Below are positions 16,417 through 24,547 of a stretch of 64,000 nucleotides of DNA, one piece after another. A program made the translations under genes and the position numbers. Position 1 is the first letter of the stretch. Each line of letters begins with the position of its first letter. The notes under the pieces are model-generated. The model did not search any database and had not been told where the DNA came from. It worked only from the letters and a program-made list of their open reading frames with translations. The stretch is from Streptomyces sp. G-G2 (GTDB taxonomy: Bacteria > Actinomycetota > Actinomycetes > Streptomycetales > Streptomycetaceae): contig NZ_JASISO010000042.1 in NCBI RefSeq assembly GCF_030063135.1, positions 1 through 64,000 of the forward strand, read 5' to 3'.

Positions 16417-17559
16417 ATGACTGACGGCACCGCATTCGAGAAGGCACCGGCGCGGGACCGCAGGAGGTTCCCGGGCATTTCGTCGCGGGCGTACGAACAT
16501 CCGGCGGACCGCTCGGCCCTGGTGGCCCTGCGCAGGCTGAGCGGTTTCGACGCCGTCTTCAAGGCGCTCAGCGGGCTGCTGCCGGAGCGCAGCCTGCGGC
16601 TGCTGTTCCTGTCGGACTCGGTGCGCGTGGGCGAGACCCAGTTCCCGCACCTGCACGCGATGCTGCTCGACGCCTGTTACATCCTGGACCTGGAGAAGGT
16701 CCCGCAGATGTACGTCCAGCAGGACCCGAAGCCCAATGCCATGTGCATCGGGCTGGACGAGCCGATCATCGTGGTCACCACGGGCCTGGTCGAGCTGCTG
16801 GACGAGGAGGAGATGCGGGCGGTCGTGGGTCACGAGGTGGGCCACGCGCTGTCGGGGCACTCCGTGTACCGCACGATCCTGCTGTTCCTGACGAACCTGG
16901 CGCTGAAGGTCGCGTGGATCCCGCTGGGCAATGTGGCGATCATGGCGATCGTCACCGCGCTGCGCGAGTGGTTCCGCAAGTCGGAGCTGTCGGCGGACCG
17001 GGCCGGGCTGCTGGTCGGGCAGGACGTACGGGCCTCGATGCGCGGCCTGATGAAGATCGCGGGCGGCAATCATCTGCACGAGATGAATGTGGACGCCTTC
17101 CTCGCCCAGGCCGAGGAGTACGAGTCGAGCGGTGACCTGCGCGACTCGGTCCTGAAGATCCTCAATGTGCTGCCGCGGACGCACCCCTTCACCACGGTGC
17201 GGGCCGCCGAGCTGAAGAAGTGGGGCGAGAGCCGCGAATTCCAGCGGATCATGGCCGGTCACTATCCGCGCCGCGAGGAGGACAAGGACACCTCGGTGTC
17301 CGACTCCTTCCGGCAGTCCGCCGCGCACTACGCCGATTCGGTACGCACCAGCAAGGACCCGCTGATGAAGCTCGTCGGGGACATCGCGGGCGGTGCGGGA
17401 GACCTGGGCGGCAAGCTGCGCGACAAGTTCACGGGTGCGACGGGCACCACGACCACGCCGGGCGGCGCTCCGGACGGCACCCCGGACGGCACGACCGGCT
17501 CCACGGACGGCAAGGACAGCTCCGGAGACGGCAAGGGCGGGGCTACGGACCAGGGCTGA
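16417..17559 (+). CDS. M48 family metallopeptidase
   Basis: A 380-residue zinc protease of the M48 (HtpX/Ste24-like) family. The active-site HEVGH lies at residues 139-143 (EMRAVVGHEVGHALSGHSVY), with the third ligand Glu in KSELSADRAGLL. One hydrophobic segment (TILLFLTNLALKVAWIPLGN...) suggests membrane association. The C-terminus is a Gly/Thr/Asp-rich tail of about 60 residues. The ATG at 16417 has GAGGGGGA eight bases upstream. Its last 17 bases overlap the convergent gene. A quality-control or stress role is likely by family. Confidence 0.93.
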   Translation: MTDGTAFEKAPARDRRRFPGISSRAYEHPADRSALVALRRLSGFDAVFKALSGLLPERSLRLLFLSDSVRVGETQFPHLHAMLLDACYILDLEKVPQMYVQQDPKPNAMCIGLDEPIIVVTTGLVELLDEEEMRAVVGHEVGHALSGHSVYRTILLFLTNLALKVAWIPLGNVAIMAIVTALREWFRKSELSADRAGLLVGQDVRASMRGLMKIAGGNHLHEMNVDAFLAQAEEYESSGDLRDSVLKILNVLPRTHPFTTVRAAELKKWGESREFQRIMAGHYPRREEDKDTSVSDSFRQSAAHYADSVRTSKDPLMKLVGDIAGGAGDLGGKLRDKFTGATGTTTTPGGAPDGTPDGTTGSTDGKDSSGDGKGGATDQG

Positions 17560-18724
17560 CCGCGGCCGCGGGGTCGGCCGGTGGGGCGGGGTCGGGCGGC
17601 GTCGTGGCCGGGGCGGCGGCCGGGGATGCCAGGACCCCGCACAGACCGGAGGCCCGGCGCGGGGTGCCGCTGGCGTACGGGTCGCTGGCGGCCGGGCCCA
17701 CCGTCGTCGGGGCCGCCCCCGCGAGGAGCGGCCGGAAGCCCGGAGCCGGGTCGGCGGAGCAGTCCTGCGGCCCGGCCATCACGTAGGCCGACAGCAGTTC
17801 CGCCCGGTGGGCGGCGAGGTCCTCGCGGTCGAAGCGCATGCGCAGCTCGCGCCGGACCGTGAAGAGCGAGGCGCTGTCGAGGGCGGGCCCGGCGACGGCC
17901 GGGCGCACGGCGTAGACGAAGGTGTGGTCGGTGGTGACCTCCAGGACATCCGCGGACACCTCCTCGAAGCCCAGCGTGCCGCTGACCCGTACCCGGGAGT
18001 CAGCCAGTACGGCGGTGCCCGGGTCGAAGCGGACCAGCCAGCCGGTGGCCGCGTGCCGCCCGTCACCGGAGGGGGCGCTCATGCTGTGGTCGAACTGGGC
18101 CAGCAGGTCGGGGTCCAGCAGCACCCGCACCGGCCGGGAGGCGACGGCTCCCAGGACGTCCGGGTCCAGCGAGGACTGGACCAGGTAGTCCTTGGCGATG
18201 GCCAGGGCGGCGAGCACCTGGGACTCGGCGAAGTGCTGGGTGCGGCGTACCGCGGGCAGGGTGATCCCGGCCGCGCCGACCCGGTATTCGGCGGCCGGGC
18301 TCTTCGCGTACAGGTCGGTGGGCTTGCCGCCGGTGACGGTGGTGGTGGGGGCCAGCGGGACCACGACGGCGCCGAGCGGCTGGGCGTGTCCCTGGGCTGG
18401 GGCGACGTACGGATTGCGCAGGCCCAGGTAGACGGCCGCCCCGAAGGCCATGGCGATGAGCAGGACCAGCATCGCGCCCTGGCGCGCGGCCCGGCTCGGG
18501 GTGCTCGTGTGGGTCCGCGGCGCGCCCGAGGACCACATGGAGCGGCTGCGCACGGCCCGCGCGTGCTCGCCCATGCGTTCCTCGGCGGAGAACTCCTGGA
18601 GCCGGGCAGCCCGGACGAAGTCCTCGTCGAACACCACCGACCGGTACTCGTCCGGCCGGAATTCGTCCTCGCCCCCGCCGATGCCCTCGGGGGTGCCGTC
18701 GGGTGGGTCTCCTGGCACGGCCAT
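17543..18724 (-). CDS. single-pass membrane protein with FDEDFVR motif (393 aa)
   Basis: Not assigned to a named family. Residues 1-95 are cytoplasmic, acidic, and contain SVVFDEDFVRAARLQEFSAE, nearly the same motif as the neighbour at 18810-19388. One membrane helix follows (GAMLVLLIAMAFGAAVYLGL). The extracytoplasmic domain of about 240 residues has beta-type sequence (TGWLVRFDPGTAVLADSRVR; LEVTTDHTFVYAVRPA) and two Cys near its end. The ATG at 18724 with GGGGAGAAG upstream is preferred. It overlaps the M48 gene's 3' end tail to tail. Confidence 0.82.
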   Translation of the reverse strand: MAVPGDPPDGTPEGIGGGEDEFRPDEYRSVVFDEDFVRAARLQEFSAEERMGEHARAVRSRSMWSSGAPRTHTSTPSRAARQGAMLVLLIAMAFGAAVYLGLRNPYVAPAQGHAQPLGAVVVPLAPTTTVTGGKPTDLYAKSPAAEYRVGAAGITLPAVRRTQHFAESQVLAALAIAKDYLVQSSLDPDVLGAVASRPVRVLLDPDLLAQFDHSMSAPSGDGRHAATGWLVRFDPGTAVLADSRVRVSGTLGFEEVSADVLEVTTDHTFVYAVRPAVAGPALDSASLFTVRRELRMRFDREDLAAHRAELLSAYVMAGPQDCSADPAPGFRPLLAGAAPTTVGPAASDPYASGTPRRASGLCGVLASPAAAPATTPPDPAPPADPAAAVSPGP

Positions 18725-18809
18725 CGCTTCTCCCCGCTGTCCCCGCTTCAGAGAAGCCCCCTGCTCGGATGCGCGCCGCAACCGGTCGCGCGTGAGAGGG
18801 GTCGTACCT

Positions 18810-19388
18810 TCAGGGTTGGCGGCCGACGGGGTGCGTAAACTCGCCGGACCCGGTGACTTCCGTCAGTGGGGTACTGGCGGGGGCCGGAGCGGGGTGCGGG
18901 GCCGGGTCGCGATCGCCCGCGGCGCTCCGGTACACGGCGCTGAAAGCGAGCGTGACCATCCCGATGCCCATCACGACGGCGAGCACCCACGCGACGGGCC
19001 GCAGCCACCGGGAGCGGCCGCGGTAGGGGCGCAGGGAGCCGCCGTAGGCCCCGTACGGGCCGTACCCGTAGCCGTGGGCGTATTCGCGCCCGTACTCGTC
19101 GACGTCGTATCCGTCGGGCCCGTAGCCGTACGGATGGCTGCCATGGCCCTCGAAGGCCTCGTCGTCCGCGGACCAGCCGCCCGCGACGGCGGCCGCGCGG
19201 GCCTCCGCCTCGGCGCGGGCCCGGTCGGCCGACCGCTGGCGCTCCAGGGCGCTCGGTTCGTGGATCCGTGCGTTCCGGACGAAGTCCTCGTCGAACACCA
19301 CGGAGGCGAAGTCCTGATCCGCGCCTCCGCGGTCGTCGTCGGGCTCCCCGTCGTCCGGGAACGGCTTGCCCCCCGTGTCGTCCGGCAC
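18810..19388 (-). CDS. membrane protein with FDEDFVR motif, Tyr/Gly-rich (192 aa)
   Basis: A small relative of the next gene. The acidic N-terminus contains SVVFDEDFVRNARIHEPSAL and a charged helix (QRSADRARAEAEARA). A Gly/Tyr-rich stretch (YGYGPDGYDVDEYGREYAHG) follows, then one membrane helix (WVLAVVMGIGMVTLAFSAVY) and a short Pro-rich outside tail. The GTG at 19388 (MPDDTGGKPFPDD) is my start; frames further upstream run antisense-like through proA. The two genes are 85 bases apart on the same strand and probably form a unit. Function unknown. Confidence 0.75.
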   Translation of the reverse strand: MPDDTGGKPFPDDGEPDDDRGGADQDFASVVFDEDFVRNARIHEPSALERQRSADRARAEAEARAAAVAGGWSADDEAFEGHGSHPYGYGPDGYDVDEYGREYAHGYGYGPYGAYGGSLRPYRGRSRWLRPVAWVLAVVMGIGMVTLAFSAVYRSAAGDRDPAPHPAPAPASTPLTEVTGSGEFTHPVGRQP

Positions 19389-19465
19389 AGGCCCAGCGTA
19401 GACCTGGGGGACGGCTTTGGGCAGGGCATAAGCCGAAATCCGGCCACGCGGAGTCGGGTCGTCGG

Positions 19466-20755
19466 CTACCGAACGTGACCGTCGCCGGTGACGATGTACT
19501 TGGTGGACGTCAGCTCCGGAAGGCCCATCGGGCCCCGGGCGTGCAGCTTCTGGGTGGAGATGCCGATCTCCGCGCCGAATCCGAACTGACCACCGTCGGT
19601 GAACCTCGTGGACGCGTTCACGGCGACCGTGGTCGAGTCGACCAGCTGGGTGAAACGGCGGGCGGCGGCCTGCGAGGTGGTGACGATCGCCTCGGTGTGA
19701 CCGGAGGTCCAGCGGCGGATGTGGGCGACGGCGTCGTCGAGGGAGTCCACGACCCCGGCGGCGATGTCGTAGGAGAGGTACTCGGCGGCCCAGTCCTCGT
19801 CGGTGGCGGGCAGCGCGGTCACCTTGGACTCCTCGGCGTACGAGAGCACCTCGGCATCGCCGTGCACGGTCACCCCCGCGTCCGCGAGCGCGTCCAGCGC
19901 CAGCGGGAGGAAGGCCGCGGCGATGTCCCGGTGGACCAGCAGCGTCTCGGCGGAGTTGCAGACGGAGGGCCGCTGCGCCTTGGAGTTGACGAGGATGTTC
20001 ACCGCCATGGCGAGGTCGGCCTGCGCGTCGACGTAGACGTGGCAGTTGCCGGTGCCGGTCTCGATGACCGGGACGATGGACTCCTCGACGACCGTCTTGA
20101 TGAGGGAGGCGCCGCCGCGCGGGATGAGGACGTCGACGAGGCCGCGGGCGCGCATCAGCTCGCGGACGGAGTCGCGGCTCTCGCCGGGGACCAGCTGGAT
20201 CGCGTCGGCGGGCAGCCCCGCGCCCTCGACCGCGTCGCGCAGGATGGCGACGAGGGCGGTGTTGGAGGCGTAGGCGGAGGAGCTGCCGCGCAGGAGGACC
20301 GCGTTGCCGGACTTGAGGCAGAGGGCCGCTGCGTCGACGGTGACGTTGGGGCGGGCCTCGTAGATGATGCCGACGACGCCGAGCGGGACGCGGATCTGGC
20401 GCAGGTCGATGCCGTTGGGGAGGGTCGAGCCGCGGACGACCTCGCCGACGGGGTCGGGCAGGGCCGCGACGTCGCGGACGTCGGAGGCGATGGCGCGGAT
20501 GCGCTCCGCGGTGAGGGTGAGGCGGTCGATGACGGTCTCGCTGGTGCCGGACGCGGCGGCCTTCGCGGTGTCTACGGCGTTGGCCTCGATGATCTCGGCG
20601 GTACGGGCCTCCAGGGCGTCCGCGATCGCCAGCAGCGCGGTGTCCTTGGCGGACCGCGGGAGCGGGGCGATGACGGCCGCCGCCGTGCGGGCGCGGGTCG
20701 CTGTGGCGGTGACGGTGGCGGGGCCGGTGGGGGTGGCGTCGTTGAGCGAGGTCAT
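19466..20755 (-). CDS. proA: gamma-glutamyl phosphate reductase
   Basis: Second step of proline synthesis: reduces gamma-glutamyl phosphate with NADPH to glutamate semialdehyde. The 429-residue protein has the aldehyde dehydrogenase-type fold with LGVVGIIYEARPNVTVDA, LLRGSSSAYASN, VLIPRGGASLI and the catalytic Cys region QRPSVCNSAETLLVH. It ends VNASTRFTDGGQFGFGAEIG, then TSTKYIVTGDG. Its partner proB is about 1 kb upstream on the same strand with one hypothetical gene between, the common Streptomyces arrangement. Confidence 0.97.
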   Translation of the reverse strand: MTSLNDATPTGPATVTATATRARTAAAVIAPLPRSAKDTALLAIADALEARTAEIIEANAVDTAKAAASGTSETVIDRLTLTAERIRAIASDVRDVAALPDPVGEVVRGSTLPNGIDLRQIRVPLGVVGIIYEARPNVTVDAAALCLKSGNAVLLRGSSSAYASNTALVAILRDAVEGAGLPADAIQLVPGESRDSVRELMRARGLVDVLIPRGGASLIKTVVEESIVPVIETGTGNCHVYVDAQADLAMAVNILVNSKAQRPSVCNSAETLLVHRDIAAAFLPLALDALADAGVTVHGDAEVLSYAEESKVTALPATDEDWAAEYLSYDIAAGVVDSLDDAVAHIRRWTSGHTEAIVTTSQAAARRFTQLVDSTTVAVNASTRFTDGGQFGFGAEIGISTQKLHARGPMGLPELTSTKYIVTGDGHVR

Positions 20756-21170
20756 GCGTGCAGGGTAGTCCCCGGGGGCGGGGGGACGGCCGGGGTTCCA
20801 CCCCGCGAGACGGGGCGGTTGGGGCGGCGCGGGGGGGGTGCATCTGCCCGTGCCTCTGCCTCTGCCTCTGCCTCTGCCCTGGGCAACTCCGGCCCCGACC
20901 AGAGCATCCCCAGCCTCGCCCAGCTGACCTCCAGCGCCGCCCGGCGGGGCTGGCTATGCGCGGCCGGACCTCTCGGCTCCGCCGGGGCGCCTCAAACGCC
21001 GGCGAGGCTGGGGATCTCCGGCGGGGCCGGGAATGCCCCAGCGGGGCTGGGAATGCGTTCGGCGGGGCCGGGAATGCCCCAGCGGGGCTGGGAATGCGTT
21101 CGGCGGGGCCGGGAATGCCCCACGCGGGCCTGGGGACGCCTCCGGCGGGGCTGGACGGCTTCCCGGTGGG
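20756..21170. repeat. gene-free stretch with dispersed and tandem repeats
   Basis: No gene is supported. It contains a TGCCTC hexamer run (20851-20880). A motif around 20975-21010 includes GGGGCGCCTCAAACGCCGGC, which I recall as widely dispersed in Streptomyces intergenic regions. There is also a 41-bp tandem repeat (copies 21020-21060 and 21061-21101 plus a partial third), each copy built from two GGAATGC-containing halves. Confidence 0.65.
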
Positions 21171-21635
21171 TCAGTACGGGTGGACGCCTACCGGGTGGGC
21201 CGGCGGGGGGCCGTAGCCTTCGGCCACTCGTTGGTGGTAGGTGGCGCGGTCGATGACCTCCAGGCCGACGATCTCCCAGGCCGGGAGCTTCGCGGACGAG
21301 CGGTGCTCGCCCCATAGCCGCAGGGCCACGGCGGCCGCGTCGTGGAGGTCGCGGGCCTCCTCCCAGTACCGGATCTCCGCGTGGTCGTCGGCGTACCGGC
21401 TGGTGAGCAGGAAGGGGTGGTCGTGGGCCAGCTGCTCCAGCCCGCGCCGGACCTCGGGCAGGGGGACGGGCTTGCCGGAGACGCTCAGGGTGATGTGCCA
21501 CAGCCGCGCGTCGTCGGGCTCGCCGCCGCTACCGGCGCCCCTGCCCGCCCCGTCGCAGTTCCCCGAGCCGACGCTGGTCAGCGCTCGTCTCACCAGCCGC
21601 CTCCTGTCTGCGCGCTCCGCGTGTCCGACCTTCAC
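21171..21635 (-). CDS. conserved hypothetical protein (154 aa) between proB and proA
   Basis: A soluble protein of about 154 residues without a domain I can name. The core reads ARLWHITLSVSGKPVPLPEV, then HPFLLTSRYADDHAEIRYWE and DAAAVALRLWGEHR, and it ends GPPPAHPVGVHPY. The pattern of short strands around a His-rich segment looks like a small alpha/beta fold. The start is uncertain: GTG at 21635 or TTG at 21677. It lies inside the proB-proA interval on the same strand, so it probably shares their transcript. Confidence 0.72.
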   Translation of the reverse strand: MKVGHAERADRRRLVRRALTSVGSGNCDGAGRGAGSGGEPDDARLWHITLSVSGKPVPLPEVRRGLEQLAHDHPFLLTSRYADDHAEIRYWEEARDLHDAAAVALRLWGEHRSSAKLPAWEIVGLEVIDRATYHQRVAEGYGPPPAHPVGVHPY

Positions 21636-21693
21636 AGTTGACCAGTCCCCGACCGGCCGCGCGGTGGTTTTGCCCAACCTCAGTCCTGCGGTC

Positions 21694-22821
21694 TCAGTCC
21701 TGGAGCAGGACCAGATCGTCCCGGTGGACGACCTCGCGCTCGTACTCCGGGCCCAGTTCGCGGGCCAGTTCCTTGGTGGAGCGGCCCAGCAGCAGCGGCA
21801 GCTCCTTGGCGTCGAAGTTGACCAGGCCGCGGGCGACCGCGTGGCCCCGGGCGTCCCGCAGCTCCACCGGGTCGCCCGCGATGAAGTCCCCGGCGACGGA
21901 GGCGATGCCCGCGGGCAGCAGTGAGCTGTGGCGTTCGGTGACCGCGCGGACCGCGCCGTCGTCGAGGACCAGGTGGCCCTGGGGCGCCGAGGCGTGCTGG
22001 AGCCACAGCAGCCGGTCGGTGGAGCGGCGGCCGGTGGCGTGGAAGTGGGTGCCGGTGGCGCCGCCCGCGAGGGCGTCGGCGGCCTGGCTGGCGGAGGTCA
22101 GGACCACGGGGATGCCCGCGGCCGCGGCGATCCGGGCGGCCTCGACCTTGGTGACCATGCCGCCGGTGCCCACGCCCGCCTTGCCCGTGCTGCCGATGGT
22201 GACGTGTTCGATGTCGGCGGGGCCGCGGACCTCGTCGATGCGGGAGGTGCCGGGGAGCGACGGGTCGCCGTCGTAGAGCCCGTCCACGTCGGACAGCAGT
22301 ACGAGGAGGTCCGCGCGGACCAGGTGGGCGACGAGCGCGGCGAGCCGGTCGTTGTCGCCGAAGCGGATCTCGTCGGTGGCGACGGTGTCGTTCTCGTTGA
22401 CGACGGGCAGCGCCCCCATGGCGAGGAGCTGGTCCAGGGTCCGGTAGGCGTTGCGGTAGTGCGCGCGCCTGCTGGTGTCGTCGGTGGTGAGCAGCACCTG
22501 GCCGACGCGGACGCCGTAGCGCGCGAAGGAGGCGGTGTAGCGGGCGACGAGGAGGCCCTGGCCGACGCTGGCGGCGGCCTGCTGGCGGGCCAGGTCCTTG
22601 GGGCGGCGGCGCAGTCCGAGCGGGGAGAGCCCGGCGGCGATGGCGCCGCTGGAGACCAGCACGATCTCCTTCTCGCCGCCGCTGCGCGCCTTGGCGAGTA
22701 CGTCGACCAGGGCGTCCACCCGGTCGGCGTCCAGCCCGCCTTCGGCGGTGGTGAGCGAGGAGGAGCCGACCTTGACCACGATCCTGCGGGCGTCGGTCAC
22801 GCCCTGCCTTGCCGCTGACAC
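21694..22821 (-). CDS. proB: glutamate 5-kinase
   Basis: First step of proline synthesis, ATP-dependent phosphorylation of glutamate; feedback-inhibited by proline in most bacteria. The 375-residue protein has an amino-acid kinase domain (RIVVKVGSSSLT; IVLVSSGAIAAGL; VNENDTVATDEIRFGDND; LLSDVDGLYDGDP; GTGGMVTKVEAARIAA). A C-terminal PUA domain follows (GALR-type segment ending ELGPEYEREVVHRDDLVLLQ). GTG start at 22821 with AAGGGGAC nine bases upstream. Confidence 0.96.
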   Translation of the reverse strand: MSAARQGVTDARRIVVKVGSSSLTTAEGGLDADRVDALVDVLAKARSGGEKEIVLVSSGAIAAGLSPLGLRRRPKDLARQQAAASVGQGLLVARYTASFARYGVRVGQVLLTTDDTSRRAHYRNAYRTLDQLLAMGALPVVNENDTVATDEIRFGDNDRLAALVAHLVRADLLVLLSDVDGLYDGDPSLPGTSRIDEVRGPADIEHVTIGSTGKAGVGTGGMVTKVEAARIAAAAGIPVVLTSASQAADALAGGATGTHFHATGRRSTDRLLWLQHASAPQGHLVLDDGAVRAVTERHSSLLPAGIASVAGDFIAGDPVELRDARGHAVARGLVNFDAKELPLLLGRSTKELARELGPEYEREVVHRDDLVLLQD

Positions 22822-22895
22822 GTCTGTCCCCTTGCCCCTTGCCTGATGTACGGGCCTCAATCTACGGGGTGGGCTCGGGGACGCGCCCTGGGGTT

Positions 22896-23351
22896 TCAGA
22901 CCGTGGACGCCGTGGGCTCCGTACCCTCCGGGCCGCCCTCCGGATCGCCGTCCGGGGCCCCGGCGGCGGCGCCGGCGACGGCGCCGGGGACCAGGATGCG
23001 GCGGGAGATCAGATACGTGAAGGGGATGGCGACGACCGCGGCGACGAGCGGCGCGATCTTCTCGTTCATGCCGATCCAGTTCACCAGGAGGATCAGGCCC
23101 ACGGACTGGATCACGTAGTTGGTGATGTTCGTCAGCGGGAAGAGGAAGAACTTCTTCCAGGTGGGCTTGGTCCGGTAGGTGAAGTACGTGTTCATGAAGA
23201 ACGAGCCGACCATCGCCAGCACGAAGGCCAGCGAGTAGGCGGCGAAGTACGGCATGTGCGGGTGCAGCAGCAGGTACAGGACGTAGAAGGTGCCGGTGTT
23301 CACCGCGCCGACGAGGCCGAAGCGGAGGATCTGGCCGAGCTGGCTCTTCAT
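22896..23351 (-). CDS. GtrA-like flippase family membrane protein
   Basis: A 151-residue protein with four membrane helices of the GtrA family (FGLVGAVNTGTFYVLYLLLH; YSLAFVLAMVGSFFMNTYFT; TNYVIQSVGLILLVNWIGMN; APLVAAVVAIPFTYLISRRI) and a Gly/Pro/Glu-rich C-terminal tail. GtrA proteins are thought to move polyprenyl-phosphate sugars across the membrane. Its ATG overlaps the stop of the upstream GT2 gene (ATGA), a GtrB-GtrA pair. Confidence 0.9.
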   Translation of the reverse strand: MKSQLGQILRFGLVGAVNTGTFYVLYLLLHPHMPYFAAYSLAFVLAMVGSFFMNTYFTYRTKPTWKKFFLFPLTNITNYVIQSVGLILLVNWIGMNEKIAPLVAAVVAIPFTYLISRRILVPGAVAGAAAGAPDGDPEGGPEGTEPTASTV

Positions 23352-24358
23352 CGGGCGTCCTGGTCGGCGGGAGCCGCGGCCACGGCGGGCGCCGCAGGAG
23401 CCACGGGGGCCGTCATGCGGGGCGGCTCCACGGCCACGCCGTGCGACTCCTTGACGAGGAAGTGCGGGCGGCGCTTGGTCTCGTAGTAGATGCGCCCGAT
23501 GTACTCGCCGATCAGCCCCAGCATGATCATCTGAACGCCGCCGATGCCGACGATGATCGCGACGAGCGTGACGTAACCGGGCGAGTCGATGCCGTGCGTG
23601 ATGGCCATCACGGTGATCCACAGGGCGTACACGGCGGTCAGCGCGACCAGCGACACGCCCGCCCAGATCCCGATCCGCAGCGGCCGGTTGTTGAAGGAGA
23701 TCAGGCCGTCCATGCCGTAGTTCAGCAGGGACCCGAACTTCCACTTCGTCTCGCCCGCCTCGCGCTGGGCGTTCTGGTAGTCGAAGTGGACGGTGTCGAA
23801 GCCGATCCACGAGAAGAGGCCCTTGGAGAACCGGTTGTACTCGGGCAGCGCGAGCAGCGCGTCCACGGCCGGACGGGACAGCAGCCGGAAGTCACCGACG
23901 CCGTCGGTCAGCTCCACGTCGACCCAGCGGTTGATGCCCCGGTAGTACATCCGGCTCAGGGCGGAGCGCAGCTTCTTGTCGCCCTCGCGGGTGCGCCGGG
24001 CGATGATCTGGTCGTGGCCCTGGCGGTAGTACTCCAGCATCGTGGCGATGAGGTCCGGCGGGTGCTGGAGGTCCGCGTCCATGATCACGACGGCGTCGCC
24101 GGTGGCCTCGCGGAGGCCCGCGAGCATGCCCGCTTCCTTGCCGAAATTGCGGCTGAAGGAGACGTAGCGGGTCTGGTCGCCGTACTCGGCCGCGATCTTG
24201 CGCAGCTTGCCGAGGGTGCCGTCCCGACTGCCGTCGTCGACGTAGCAGACCTCGTACTCGACGGGGAGGGAGTCCAGAACCCTGCGGATCTCGGTATCGA
24301 AGCTGTCGATGACCGCTTCTTCGTTGTAGCAGGGAACTACTACGGACAGCTTCGTCAT
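23348..24358 (-). CDS. GtrB/DPM1-like polyprenyl-phosphate glycosyltransferase
   Basis: Family 2 glycosyltransferase of 336 residues that should transfer a sugar from a nucleotide donor to polyprenyl phosphate on the inner face of the membrane. It has LSVVVPCYNEEAVI, YEVCYVDDGSRDGT, MDADLQHPPDLI (DXD) and two C-terminal membrane helices (IWAGVSLVALTAVYALWITV; VGIGGVQMIMLGLIGEYIGR). The C-terminus is Ala/Pro-rich. It is coupled to GtrA by ATGA and is divergent from the TagF-like gene across a 190-base promoter region. Confidence 0.93.
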   Translation of the reverse strand: MTKLSVVVPCYNEEAVIDSFDTEIRRVLDSLPVEYEVCYVDDGSRDGTLGKLRKIAAEYGDQTRYVSFSRNFGKEAGMLAGLREATGDAVVIMDADLQHPPDLIATMLEYYRQGHDQIIARRTREGDKKLRSALSRMYYRGINRWVDVELTDGVGDFRLLSRPAVDALLALPEYNRFSKGLFSWIGFDTVHFDYQNAQREAGETKWKFGSLLNYGMDGLISFNNRPLRIGIWAGVSLVALTAVYALWITVMAITHGIDSPGYVTLVAIIVGIGGVQMIMLGLIGEYIGRIYYETKRRPHFLVKESHGVAVEPPRMTAPVAPAAPAVAAAPADQDAR

Positions 24359-24547
24359 GAACACTTCCTGCTGGATCCGAACGGGTGATTGTCGGCAGCC
24401 GGACACGACGCCCACCTCTTCCTTAGAAGTATGCACGCCGACGGTCGGCCTGCCTGAGCTGAGTGCCGCACACGGTAGCTTTGACTGGGCGGGGGTCCCC
24501 CTGGACGGAGTCCGGGGGCGGATGGGAACAACAAGATCGAGGTGCAC

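Noticed and set aside
21020..21120. CRISPR array
   Set aside because: Tandem units directly abut with no spacers and no cas genes are present.
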